Positions 23,088 through 30,845 of a stretch of 33,842 nt of DNA are shown piece after piece. The position numbers were made by a program, and so were the translations under genes. Under the pieces are notes generated by a model. The model was not told the origin of the DNA. It saw only the letters and a list, made by a program, of their open reading frames with translations, and searched no databases. The stretch spans positions 1 to 33,842 of the forward strand of contig JAVZSA010000013.1 in assembly GCA_038880255.1 (NCBI GenBank), written 5' to 3'. The DNA is from ARK-15 sp038880255 (GTDB lineage: Archaea; Thermoplasmatota; Thermoplasmata; Thermoplasmatales; ARK-15). The stretch's first letter is position 1; each line of letters starts with the position of its first letter.

Positions 23088-24221
23088 TCACTTCAATATT
23101 TCCCTAGCAATAACCAATTTTTGAATTTCAGATGTGCCTTCATATATCTCAGTTATTTTTGCGTCCCTATAAAATCTTTCCACATCAAAATCCTCTATAA
23201 AACCATAACCACCATGTACTTGAACTGCAAATCTTGACGCATCCATTGCAACCTTACTTGCGAAATATTTTGCCATACTGGCTTCCTTTATCAACGGTAA
23301 ATTTGAATCTGCCCTCATTGCTGCATCATAGACGAGTAATCTTGCAGCCTCCACCCTTGTTGCTATATCAGATAATTGAAATTGCAAACCTTGAAATTCT
23401 CCTATTTTTTTACCGAATGCCTCCCTCTGTTTCATATATTCTATACTTTTTTCCAAAGATGCTTGAGCTATTCCTAAAGCCTGAGCACCAATCCCAATTC
23501 TACCCATATTTAGTGTGTTCATTGCTATATAAAATCCTTTACCTATTTCTCCTAAAATATTTTCTTTTGGTACCCTAACATCTTCAAATAACAATTCTGC
23601 AGTACTGGATCCTCTCACACCTAATTTTTTATAATCTTCACCTATTTTAAATCCAGATAATCCTTTTTCAACGATAAATGCTGTAATTCCTTCATGTCTT
23701 TTTTGCCCTTTTGATGTTCTTCCAAATACTATGAAAATATTTGCATGATTTGCATTTGTAATAAAAAATTTATTTCCATTCAAAACATATTCATCCCCAT
23801 CCTTTTCTGCTTTAAGTTGAATATTTGCAGCATCCGATCCTGCCTGTGGTTCAGTTAGTGCATATGCACCTATATAATTTCCTGAACATAGTTTTGGCAA
23901 ATATTTTCTTTTTTGATCCTCATTACCCCACTTATATATCGGATATTCAACAAGACCATTTTGAACATCCATTGCAACCGAAACGGATGGAGAAATCCTT
24001 GCCAATTCTTCTAAAATTATTACATAACTTAAGGTATCAAAACCTGCACCTCCATACTCCTGAGGAATTATTACGCCTGTAAAACCAATTTTACCAAGTT
24101 CGGAATAGAGTTCCTTTGGAATTGTTTCATTTTCTATTTTTTTATTTATTGGAGCAATGTGCTTTTCACTAAAATTTCTTGCCAAATTACGTATCAATTG
24201 ATGCTCTTCACTAAGAAACAA
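23088..24221 (-). CDS. Acyl-CoA dehydrogenase (short-chain or isobutyryl type)
   Basis: A 377-residue flavoprotein. YALTEPQAGSDAANI and KFFITNANHANIF are the FAD/substrate motifs, VQVHGGYGFIEDFDVERFYRD is the second family signature, and the catalytic base is Glu361 in IYEGTSEIQKL, the position used by butyryl-, medium-chain and isobutyryl-CoA dehydrogenases. The start is a TTG at 24221: GGTGAT ends 3 bases upstream, as for other genes here, and no nearer ATG fits. It leads the mutase operon, so butyryl-CoA or isobutyryl-CoA are the likely substrates. No electron-transfer flavoprotein genes are in the window. Confidence 0.9.
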   Translation of the reverse strand: MFLSEEHQLIRNLARNFSEKHIAPINKKIENETIPKELYSELGKIGFTGVIIPQEYGGAGFDTLSYVIILEELARISPSVSVAMDVQNGLVEYPIYKWGNEDQKRKYLPKLCSGNYIGAYALTEPQAGSDAANIQLKAEKDGDEYVLNGNKFFITNANHANIFIVFGRTSKGQKRHEGITAFIVEKGLSGFKIGEDYKKLGVRGSSTAELLFEDVRVPKENILGEIGKGFYIAMNTLNMGRIGIGAQALGIAQASLEKSIEYMKQREAFGKKIGEFQGLQFQLSDIATRVEAARLLVYDAAMRADSNLPLIKEASMAKYFASKVAMDASRFAVQVHGGYGFIEDFDVERFYRDAKITEIYEGTSEIQKLVIAREILK

Positions 24222-24260
24222 GATATCACCAAACCTTAAATGAATTTCATTTTAAAATTT
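24222..24260 (-). promoter_or_regulatory. Promoter and 15-bp palindrome of the acyl-CoA mutase operon
   Basis: On the minus strand TTTTAAAATG (24258-24249) is a TATA-like box about 30 bases before the TTG start. AAATGAATTTCATTT at 24238-24252 is a palindrome with 7-base arms around a central T and overlaps the box's downstream edge, a good place for a repressor. GGTGAT (24230-24225) is the ribosome site. Confidence 0.45.
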
Positions 24261-24272
24261 TTTTCTTTTTTT

Positions 24273-24280
24273 AAAAAAAA
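24273..24280 (-). terminator. T-tract terminator after the aldehyde oxidoreductase gene
   Basis: Eight T on the minus strand follow the TAA stop at once, with another seven-T run just inside the coding end. Archaeal RNA polymerase stops at such U tracts without a hairpin. This would separate the aldehyde oxidoreductase transcript from the acyl-CoA dehydrogenase operon downstream on the same strand. Confidence 0.5.
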
Positions 24281-26140
24281 TTAAAAAAATATAAATTCTT
24301 TTAGATCTAGCTTTAAAAGTCTCTCTTTATTTGGAACACCTGTTTCTCTGTCCCAACCCATAGCATCAAAATATTCCCCAATTAGAGTATCTACATCAAG
24401 TGTTACTCCTTCTAATGGCCCTTTCTCCTGTGGCGGTATTCCTATTGCCCTTTTTGGTAATCTAAATTCTGAAGGTGAAAGACCTTCCCTTAAATTAAAA
24501 AGATGCCTTAATTGTTGAATTCTCTCTCCTGTAATAAGGAGCTCATTATAATCCACATCCCATCCAGTAACAGCATTTATGATTTCTGCATATGGTAAAG
24601 GCGAAAATGTGTCAGAAAATATACAAAAGCCAAGGGAATTCTCTACCTGAGTCTGGTTACTTATTATTGCATGCCATTTACCCTTCCCAGAATATTTGTA
24701 TTTTTCAATTTTTTCAAATTTTATATCAAGTGGAAAGACTGGTGTTGGAATTGTTCCCTCGGAAAATCCTAAGCCACCTGCTGTATGTCTTCCAGGTGTG
24801 GGATCTGCTGCATATGTCGTTGCAAGACTTGGCAAATATTTAGGATCATGAGCTGGAAGTTCCTGACCATGAACATGTATTGAAATATCCTCAGGAACAT
24901 CAAGAAACTCCGATGCTCTCTTAACACCAAGATTGAGTATTTTTGCAATCCCTTTATTTTCTAATAAGAATTTTATCATTCTTATCACCGCGTCTCCGTC
25001 TCCCCATTTTAACTCAAACCCAAGATCCTCTTTTTTGATGATGCCCAATTCATAACATTCCATTGCAAAACCTATTACTGCACCAAGAGAAATTACATCA
25101 TATCCATGCCTGTTTGAAAGTTCAAATGCATATTCTATGGAATCTAAATCACCATTCAAAAGAAGACCACCAAACATTCCTGCACCTTCATATTCCAATC
25201 TATGACCATGTATTTCTCCATACTTTGTATTTTTTCTTATTATCGCACCGCAAGCAACCGGACAGGATGCACAACCATAACTTTTTTCATTATCTTTAAT
25301 TACTTCTTCACCGCTTATTGCTTTTGCCTTTTCCTCACCAAAATCAATTATTCCAATACCTTTCCAATTTTTTATTGGAGTATCCCCAGACAAATGTGAA
25401 TATTCATTCCCACCAACAGTACCATATTTATGCCATCTTTCAGCATGCTTATTTTTCCTAGGATTCATTTTTTCAAGCAGATTTTTATTTATTTCCATCA
25501 ATTTTTGTTTATTATATATAGGAATATCTTTATTACCCCTTGCCACTACTGCTTTTAACTTTTTTGAACCCATAACTGCCCCAAGCCCAGACCTACCCAA
25601 TGCCCTACCTCTATCAGTAATTATTGCTGAAATTAAGGACAATCTTTCACCAGGTTCTCCAATTGTTAAAACTTGAGAACCTTCATATTTTTCTCTTAAA
25701 AAATTTTCAGCATCTATCGCACTCTTACCCCATATCTTTGATGCATCAAGTATTTCCACTTTTTCTTCTAGTAAAATATAAACAGGGTCCTTAGATTTTC
25801 CTTTGATAAAGATTGCATCATATCCAGTTCGTTTTAATTCAGGACCTATAAATCCACCAACGTTTGAGTCACCCCAAGTACCGGTTAAAGGTGACTTAGA
25901 AGCCGCCATCATTCTTCCCGCCATCGGAACTCCAGTTCCATTAAGAAAACCGGGCAAAAATCCAAGATAATTCCCAGGGCTTAAAGGATCTGTAAATGGT
26001 GCCATATTTTTATAGATATACCAAACACCTAGGCCATAACCACCCAAGAATTTTCTATAAACATCATCGGGAACATCGATATCCCTAATCTTCCCTGTGG
26101 TTAAATCAATATCCAATATTTTTCCAAAATACCCAAACAT
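24281..26140 (-). CDS. aor: Aldehyde:ferredoxin oxidoreductase
   Basis: A 619-residue tungstopterin enzyme, close to the 605-residue Pyrococcus AOR. The 4Fe-4S cysteines are C290, C293 and C297 (CASCPVACG) with a fourth in LGFCIFSD near 495. N-terminal pterin-binding segments GRMMAASKSPLTGTW and GRALGRSGLGAVMGSKKLKAV are intact. It oxidises aldehydes to acids and reduces ferredoxin; in peptide fermenters the aldehydes come from 2-oxoacid decarboxylation side reactions. It is cytoplasmic and monocistronic, with a leaderless-type start (AT-rich TATA about 26165-26155) and no Shine-Dalgarno. Which AOR-family substrate class applies is not resolved. Confidence 0.93.
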   Translation of the reverse strand: MFGYFGKILDIDLTTGKIRDIDVPDDVYRKFLGGYGLGVWYIYKNMAPFTDPLSPGNYLGFLPGFLNGTGVPMAGRMMAASKSPLTGTWGDSNVGGFIGPELKRTGYDAIFIKGKSKDPVYILLEEKVEILDASKIWGKSAIDAENFLREKYEGSQVLTIGEPGERLSLISAIITDRGRALGRSGLGAVMGSKKLKAVVARGNKDIPIYNKQKLMEINKNLLEKMNPRKNKHAERWHKYGTVGGNEYSHLSGDTPIKNWKGIGIIDFGEEKAKAISGEEVIKDNEKSYGCASCPVACGAIIRKNTKYGEIHGHRLEYEGAGMFGGLLLNGDLDSIEYAFELSNRHGYDVISLGAVIGFAMECYELGIIKKEDLGFELKWGDGDAVIRMIKFLLENKGIAKILNLGVKRASEFLDVPEDISIHVHGQELPAHDPKYLPSLATTYAADPTPGRHTAGGLGFSEGTIPTPVFPLDIKFEKIEKYKYSGKGKWHAIISNQTQVENSLGFCIFSDTFSPLPYAEIINAVTGWDVDYNELLITGERIQQLRHLFNLREGLSPSEFRLPKRAIGIPPQEKGPLEGVTLDVDTLIGEYFDAMGWDRETGVPNKERLLKLDLKEFIFF

Positions 26141-26202
26141 ATTTTTCTATTATATTTAATTCATTAATAAAGTTTTTATTGTACCCATACATTTTTTTCT
26201 GT
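26141..26202. promoter_or_regulatory. Divergent promoter region
   Basis: For the plus-strand hydrolase, TTTTTATT at 26173-26180 lies about 25 bases before ATG 26203. For the minus-strand aldehyde oxidoreductase, the ATTAAATATAATAG stretch (about 26163-26150) is the TATA candidate. Both transcripts would be leaderless or nearly so. Confidence 0.4.
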
Positions 26203-27060
26203 ATGGAAATTGAACATATTTCTGGTAACACATACTATATGCCAGGAGCCACCTCTATTGGCATATACATAACGGATAATTATGCCACAATCATTGATAC
26301 AGGCATTGACGAAAACAATATTAGGAAAGTTTTCAATTACTTAAATGAAAGGGGTATAAAAATAAATAATGTTCTTAATACACATTCACATGCCGATCAT
26401 GTTGGTGGTAATTATTTTGTTGAGAAAAAAGGTATAAGTGAATTTTATGCGAGTAAAACTGAAAGTATTTTCATTAAAAATCCATATTTAATATCATCTC
26501 AAATGTTTGGTTCATTACCACCTAGGTTTATGATGACAAAATTAATTGTTCCTGAAAAAACAAATGCAGAAATAAAACAAAATTTCCCAGATATTTTTCG
26601 CGTAATTGAATTACCTGGGCATTCCTGGGAAATGATAGGCTTTATAACTCCAGATAATGTATTTTTCTGTGCTGATAGCCTTTATTCAGAAAGTATTATA
26701 GAAAAACATCCATTACTTTTCCATTTGAATACTGATGAATTTCTTAAAACAATGGAAAAAGTAGAAAAAATTCATGTCGATTACTATGTGCTTTCCCACG
26801 GAGGATTAATGAAAAATATAACAGTGGTTAAAGAAAAAAATATTGAATCAATGGAAAATATAATAGATTATATTTTAAATCTTGTACCAAATTATGCTGA
26901 AAACATCTATTCATCACTTTTAAATGAAATAAAAATAAAAGATCTTTGGGAATATTTTCTAAATAGGGTACCGTTCAACTCAATAATAACCTATCTCTCT
27001 CATAAGGATAAAATAAAAATTTCATTAATGGAAAATAAAATATTTATAAATAAAGTATAG
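26203..27060 (+). CDS. MBL-fold metallo-hydrolase
   Basis: A 285-residue metallo-beta-lactamase-fold protein. The metal-binding motif THSHADHVGG gives H61, H63, D65 and H66; further ligands are in LPGHSWEMIGF, FCADSLY and LSHGG. This architecture covers glyoxalase II-like and other hydrolases, so the substrate is open. The start is set at ATG 26203; an upstream TTG at 26179 lies in the TATA box. The C-terminal 80 residues are helical and less conserved. The gene end overlaps the convergent reductase by 17 bases. Confidence 0.85.
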   Translation: MEIEHISGNTYYMPGATSIGIYITDNYATIIDTGIDENNIRKVFNYLNERGIKINNVLNTHSHADHVGGNYFVEKKGISEFYASKTESIFIKNPYLISSQMFGSLPPRFMMTKLIVPEKTNAEIKQNFPDIFRVIELPGHSWEMIGFITPDNVFFCADSLYSESIIEKHPLLFHLNTDEFLKTMEKVEKIHVDYYVLSHGGLMKNITVVKEKNIESMENIIDYILNLVPNYAENIYSSLLNEIKIKDLWEYFLNRVPFNSIITYLSHKDKIKISLMENKIFINKV

Positions 27061-28141
27061 AATTAAAAAATTTTTTAAAAAGGAGTATTTTGGCTAATAA
27101 AAATTTTGGCTCAAACATTAGTTTTTTAGCTAATATGGATGGATGATCAATATCACCATAATTGTTAATTTTTTCAATTATATTTTCATCCTTCATTATT
27201 TTCATTAACCTTGCTATTTCTTCATCACTTAAATTTGAAAATATTTTATGAATTAAATAATCAACTTTTAATTCTTTTATTATAGGTAATAATTCATCTT
27301 CATAAGAATATCCATTTTTGATGGAATTCGCAAGAATTTCACTCCCCATTAAACCATAATAAAGACCACCGCCGGATGTTGCCTTTACAAAAAGGGCTGC
27401 ATCACCTGTTAAAAAGATATTTTCATTAGAATGCTTCTTTAATATCCCTATTGGTATTTGTCCAGCAATAACTCCATTTACATTTCTATTCCCAAACTTA
27501 TCTTTTAAAAGAGCATTTATTCGTTGAACTGGAGCATTATCGTATGTGGAAAGGCCAACTAATAAATCATCTTTTCTTGGTACAGTCCAAGCAAAAAATC
27601 CTGAAGAATATTTTCTATCAAGATAAATTTCCACATAATCATTATCAAAATCTTTATTGTCTAATAAATATTGAATACCATTTAAAAATGGGATGTTTGA
27701 TTGTATAACAAAATTTCTTACGAGGCTTCTTGGACCGTCCGCACCTATTAGAATATCAAAATCGAATTCTCCATTATTTGTTTCCAATTTTATTTTTTTA
27801 TCCACCTTTAAATTTTTTACTCTTACGCCAAAAAGTATGTTTTCTATAATTTCTGCAGATAATTTTTCTTCCATTTTTTTTCTATCAATTACATATGCAG
27901 CTATTCCTTTTTTTTCTACAATAATCCTATTTTTTCCATGAAAAATTTTTGCACCTTTTATTTTATTCAATACCAGATCATTTCCTATTTTTTCCACCAC
28001 TTTCTCAGTAACCAAACCTGTACAATGTTGTGGAAAACCAATACTATTATGCTCCTCAAATACTTTTAATTCAAAATCTTTTATAAGATTTTTAGCGGTA
28101 AATAGACCTGCTGGTCCTGCACCCACTATTCCTATTTTCAT
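27044..28141 (-). CDS. Geranylgeranyl reductase family flavoprotein
   Basis: A 365-residue FAD protein. The dinucleotide motif GAGPAG is at 7-12, the family motif PQHCTGLV contains the conserved Cys, ADGPRSLVR is the second FAD motif, and FLTGDAALFVKATSGGGLYYGL is the third. Members saturate the geranylgeranyl chains of archaeal membrane lipids or of menaquinone. It is shorter than the usual 390-450 residues, with a reduced C-terminus, so it may act on another isoprenoid. It lies 4 bases after the FtsZ-family gene and probably shares its transcript. Confidence 0.85.
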   Translation of the reverse strand: MKIGIVGAGPAGLFTAKNLIKDFELKVFEEHNSIGFPQHCTGLVTEKVVEKIGNDLVLNKIKGAKIFHGKNRIIVEKKGIAAYVIDRKKMEEKLSAEIIENILFGVRVKNLKVDKKIKLETNNGEFDFDILIGADGPRSLVRNFVIQSNIPFLNGIQYLLDNKDFDNDYVEIYLDRKYSSGFFAWTVPRKDDLLVGLSTYDNAPVQRINALLKDKFGNRNVNGVIAGQIPIGILKKHSNENIFLTGDAALFVKATSGGGLYYGLMGSEILANSIKNGYSYEDELLPIIKELKVDYLIHKIFSNLSDEEIARLMKIMKDENIIEKINNYGDIDHPSILAKKLMFEPKFLLAKILLFKKFFNSILYL

Positions 28142-28145
28142 TCAA

Positions 28146-29126
28146 TCATACCCTTAACAATTCCCTTTGAAATCCTTTTTGCTCAATAATGGGTATTATA
28201 ACATTTGTTATTATTACAAGTATCCTTATTTTATTTCCGAGGGAATTATCTATCAATATCCCTGGTGTAATACTTTCACTTTTACCAAGAAGGTTTGATA
28301 TACCTCCTATAATCCTTCTCATAAAGATTTCCAAACTCAAATCTTCACCACTCATTATGAAAACAATCGCAGAAGTTGCCTTGGAAAGATTTACTTCAAT
28401 GAGCGAATTATCTATAAGACCCTTTATTGTTTCGTCTATAGAATCTATAGTACCTTCATTATAAAGTATTGTGGAATAACCACCCTCATTTAACAGATTC
28501 CTTACCTCAGAAAAACTAATATGTAATTGTGAAGAATTAAACAACATCTCATAAAATGAGGTGACTATCCAAAATATAAGTTGATCCATAATCGCAAATG
28601 CCTTTTCAATTGGCAAAAATCTGGGGGTAATTTTGAGAAGTCTATTATTATCTAAAATAATGAGTGTCTTTGATATCTTTGCAAGTTCTCTTATATTTTC
28701 AATAGCCCTTCTGTATCTACTACCTTCGGCTTTAAATGGTATTGTAACAATGTTAATCACAAGTGCTCCAGTTTCAATTGCCATTTTTGTCACTTCTATT
28801 GTTGCCCCTGTACCTGTACCACCCCCAAAGCCAGATATTATAAATATTGTTCCAAATCCCTTAATACTATTCACTATATCATCTCTCGCTCTAAAGGCTG
28901 CTAAAGCACCTATTTCCGGTATACCACCTGTACCATTTTGTACATTCAAAAATATTTTTTTATTCGCCTTTATTGAGTTCAAATGACTCATATCTGTGTT
29001 AATTGCTATTGTATAGAACCTATATTCTGAAAAATTATAAATTCTATTTATTGTGTTTGTTCCGGCTCCACCTATCCCCAAAACACAAATATTGTTTTTA
29101 TTATTCATATAAAAATTATTTTTCAT
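28146..29126 (-). CDS. FtsZ-family protein with altered T7 catalytic loop
   Basis: A 326-residue tubulin/FtsZ-family protein. The GTP-binding side is intact: GIGGAGTN at 17-24 and the tubulin signature GGGTGTG at 101-107, plus ILDNNRLLKI. The T7 loop, which in FtsZ reads N-L-D-F-A-D-V and completes GTP hydrolysis in the next subunit, reads H202-I-S204-F-S-E207-V here, so the Asn is replaced and one Asp is Ser, the other Glu. The usual GxGxAxG after it is also changed, and MSGEDLSLEI replaces GGxDLTL. It lacks the long C-terminal tail. It starts in an ATGA overlap with a ribbon-helix-helix regulator. It may bind GTP but hydrolyse it poorly, acting as a regulator or scaffold of a canonical FtsZ encoded elsewhere. 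Confidence 0.88.
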   Translation of the reverse strand: MKNNFYMNNKNNICVLGIGGAGTNTINRIYNFSEYRFYTIAINTDMSHLNSIKANKKIFLNVQNGTGGIPEIGALAAFRARDDIVNSIKGFGTIFIISGFGGGTGTGATIEVTKMAIETGALVINIVTIPFKAEGSRYRRAIENIRELAKISKTLIILDNNRLLKITPRFLPIEKAFAIMDQLIFWIVTSFYEMLFNSSQLHISFSEVRNLLNEGGYSTILYNEGTIDSIDETIKGLIDNSLIEVNLSKATSAIVFIMSGEDLSLEIFMRRIIGGISNLLGKSESITPGILIDNSLGNKIRILVIITNVIIPIIEQKGFQRELLRV

Positions 29127-29473
29127 TTTATTTTTTCCTCTTCTTTTAATTTTTCTCTTAAAATTTCTTGTATTCTTCTACTAACATAATCCCTAACAGC
29201 CATCCTTATTAGATCCTCTTTATTTACAGCATCACCACTTTCTATTAATACTTCAATATTATCCATAACATTTTTAGGTAATTCTACAGGAATTTTTGAA
29301 ATGTTAGGAGGAGTAAACCTTGATTTTATAAATTCTTGAATAGCTGCTCTAATTACCTCAGACATATTTTTAAACTCGCCACTTTTTAATAATTCCTCTA
29401 ATTTTTTATAAGCTTCTCCTGATATTCTTATCGTTATTCTCACAGATTCAAGAATATCTTCATTATCCGACAT
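29123..29473 (-). CDS. Tandem ribbon-helix-helix DNA-binding protein (CdrS-like position)
   Basis: A 116-residue protein with two ribbon-helix-helix units: about 10-52 (VRITIRISGEAYKKLEELL then MSEVIRAAIQEFI) and about 60-100 (IPVELPKNVMDNIEVLI then NKEDLIRMAVRDYV), ending in a charged tail. Most such regulators have one unit and dimerise; here one chain could form the fold by itself or make a larger assembly. In haloarchaea a small RHH regulator, CdrS, is encoded with ftsZ2 and controls cell division; the same pairing occurs here. The start at 29473 is preferred because AAGGTG lies 6 bases before it; the frame's first GTG (29482) is in that site. Confidence 0.88.
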   Translation of the reverse strand: MSDNEDILESVRITIRISGEAYKKLEELLKSGEFKNMSEVIRAAIQEFIKSRFTPPNISKIPVELPKNVMDNIEVLIESGDAVNKEDLIRMAVRDYVSRRIQEILREKLKEEEKIK

Positions 29474-29636
29474 TTTAAACACCTTTTTTTATATTATGTC
29501 TGACATATATAAGATATGTGTCTCTAATATATATATTTTTGCTATAAATTTACCATATTATTCATAGTAATTAAAAATTACAAAAAATTTATTAATTAAA
29601 TTTTTTTCTGTCTTTTTATCAAAATGGTGATATATC
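29474..29636. promoter_or_regulatory. Divergent promoter region of RHH-ftsZ and S-adenosylmethionine synthetase genes
   Basis: On the minus strand CTTATATATGT (29513-29503) is a strong TATA candidate about 35 bases before ATG 29473. ATGTCTGACAT at 29496-29506 is a perfect palindrome, and GACATAT (29502-29508) also pairs with ATATGTGTC (29514-29522) around the TATA box, which suggests an autoregulatory RHH operator. On the plus strand GGTGAT (29626-29631) is the ribosome site of ATG 29637, with a TTTATTAATT TATA-like box near 29588. The middle is featureless AT-rich DNA. Confidence 0.55.
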
Positions 29637-30845
29637 ATGGCTAGAAATATAGTTGTTGAGGATTTAAAAAGTTTGGCTGTTGTGGATAGAAATATTGAAA
29701 TTGTAGAGAGAAAAGGTCTAGGTCATCCTGATAGTGTGGCGGATGGTATTGCAGAATCTGTTAGTAGAGCACTTAGTAAATATTACATTGAGCATTATGG
29801 TAGGATACTCCACCATAATACAGATGAAACGCAGGTAGTTGGTGGTCAGGCACAACCTAGATTTGGTGGAGGTATGATGCTTGAACCTGTTTACATCCTT
29901 TTGGTTGGTAGGGCAACAACAAAAGTAAATGGAGAAAAGGGTGAAGAAAGGATACCTTACCGAACAATTGCAGTATCAGCTGCAAAGGAATATTTAAAGA
30001 AAAATTTTAGAAATTTAAATGTTGAGGAAGATGTTCTTATAGACTGTAGGATAGGTCAGGGTTCACAGGATCTCAGTAAACTTTATGATCCTAAAGAATT
30101 ATTGGCCAACGATACATCCTTCGGGGTAGGGTTTGCTCCACTTACAGAAACTGAAAAATTAACCTATGAAACTGAAAGATACCTAAACGGAGAACTTCAC
30201 AATAGGTATAAAGAAATTGGGGAAGATATAAAGGTAATGGGTGTTAGAAGGGGAAATAAAATAGATCTTACAATTGCACAAGCACTTGTAGATAAATACA
30301 TCCCAGATAAATCGCATTATTTAAATATTAAAGAAGAGCTGAGGGAAAAATTGCTCGATTATTCGAGGAAATTTACTGATAAAGAGGTTAAAATATTTAT
30401 TAACACTGCAGATAACCCTGAAAAAAATCTATTCTATTTAACTGTAACAGGTCTATCCTTTGAAAATGGTGATGATGGATCGGTTGGTAGGGGAAATAGA
30501 GTTAATGGTCTTATTACACCATACAGGCCAATGAGCATGGAAGCAGCGGCAGGGAAAAATCCAGTAACACATGTAGGTAAGCTATATAATATACTCGCCT
30601 TTAGGATTGCAAATGACATATACAATGAGGCACAAGGGGACATTAAGGAAGTTCATGTGAGAATAGTGAGTCAAATTGGTCATAAGATTGATTTACCCCA
30701 TGTGGCTAGCATACAGGTAATACCTGCAGAGGGTGTTAGTATAAGTAAATATGAAAATGTATTCAGAGAAATAGCAGACTCACATCTTGAATCCATTACA
30801 AAATTAAAGGATGAAATAGTTGAAGGTAAGGTCCAAATATTCTAA
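29637..30845 (+). CDS. mat: Archaeal-type S-adenosylmethionine synthetase
   Basis: A 402-residue member of the archaeal AdoMet synthetase family, which is unlike the bacterial MetK in sequence. Family landmarks are VERKGLGHPDSVADGIAES, HHNTDETQVVGGQ, RIGQGSQDL, VGFAPLTETEKLTYETE, GDDGSVGRGNRVNGLI and EAAAGKNPVTHVGKLYN. It makes AdoMet from methionine and ATP for methylation, radical SAM enzymes and polyamines. GGTGAT with 5-base spacing fixes the start. It appears to be transcribed alone, and its stop shares the bases CTAA with the convergent acetyltransferase stop. Confidence 0.97.
   Translation: MARNIVVEDLKSLAVVDRNIEIVERKGLGHPDSVADGIAESVSRALSKYYIEHYGRILHHNTDETQVVGGQAQPRFGGGMMLEPVYILLVGRATTKVNGEKGEERIPYRTIAVSAAKEYLKKNFRNLNVEEDVLIDCRIGQGSQDLSKLYDPKELLANDTSFGVGFAPLTETEKLTYETERYLNGELHNRYKEIGEDIKVMGVRRGNKIDLTIAQALVDKYIPDKSHYLNIKEELREKLLDYSRKFTDKEVKIFINTADNPEKNLFYLTVTGLSFENGDDGSVGRGNRVNGLITPYRPMSMEAAAGKNPVTHVGKLYNILAFRIANDIYNEAQGDIKEVHVRIVSQIGHKIDLPHVASIQVIPAEGVSISKYENVFREIADSHLESITKLKDEIVEGKVQIF

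Noticed and set aside
28633..28986. 117-codon hydrophobic plus-strand frame opposite the FtsZ-family gene
   Set aside because: It mirrors the Gly/Ala/Ile-rich GTP-binding region of the real gene and has no start signals.
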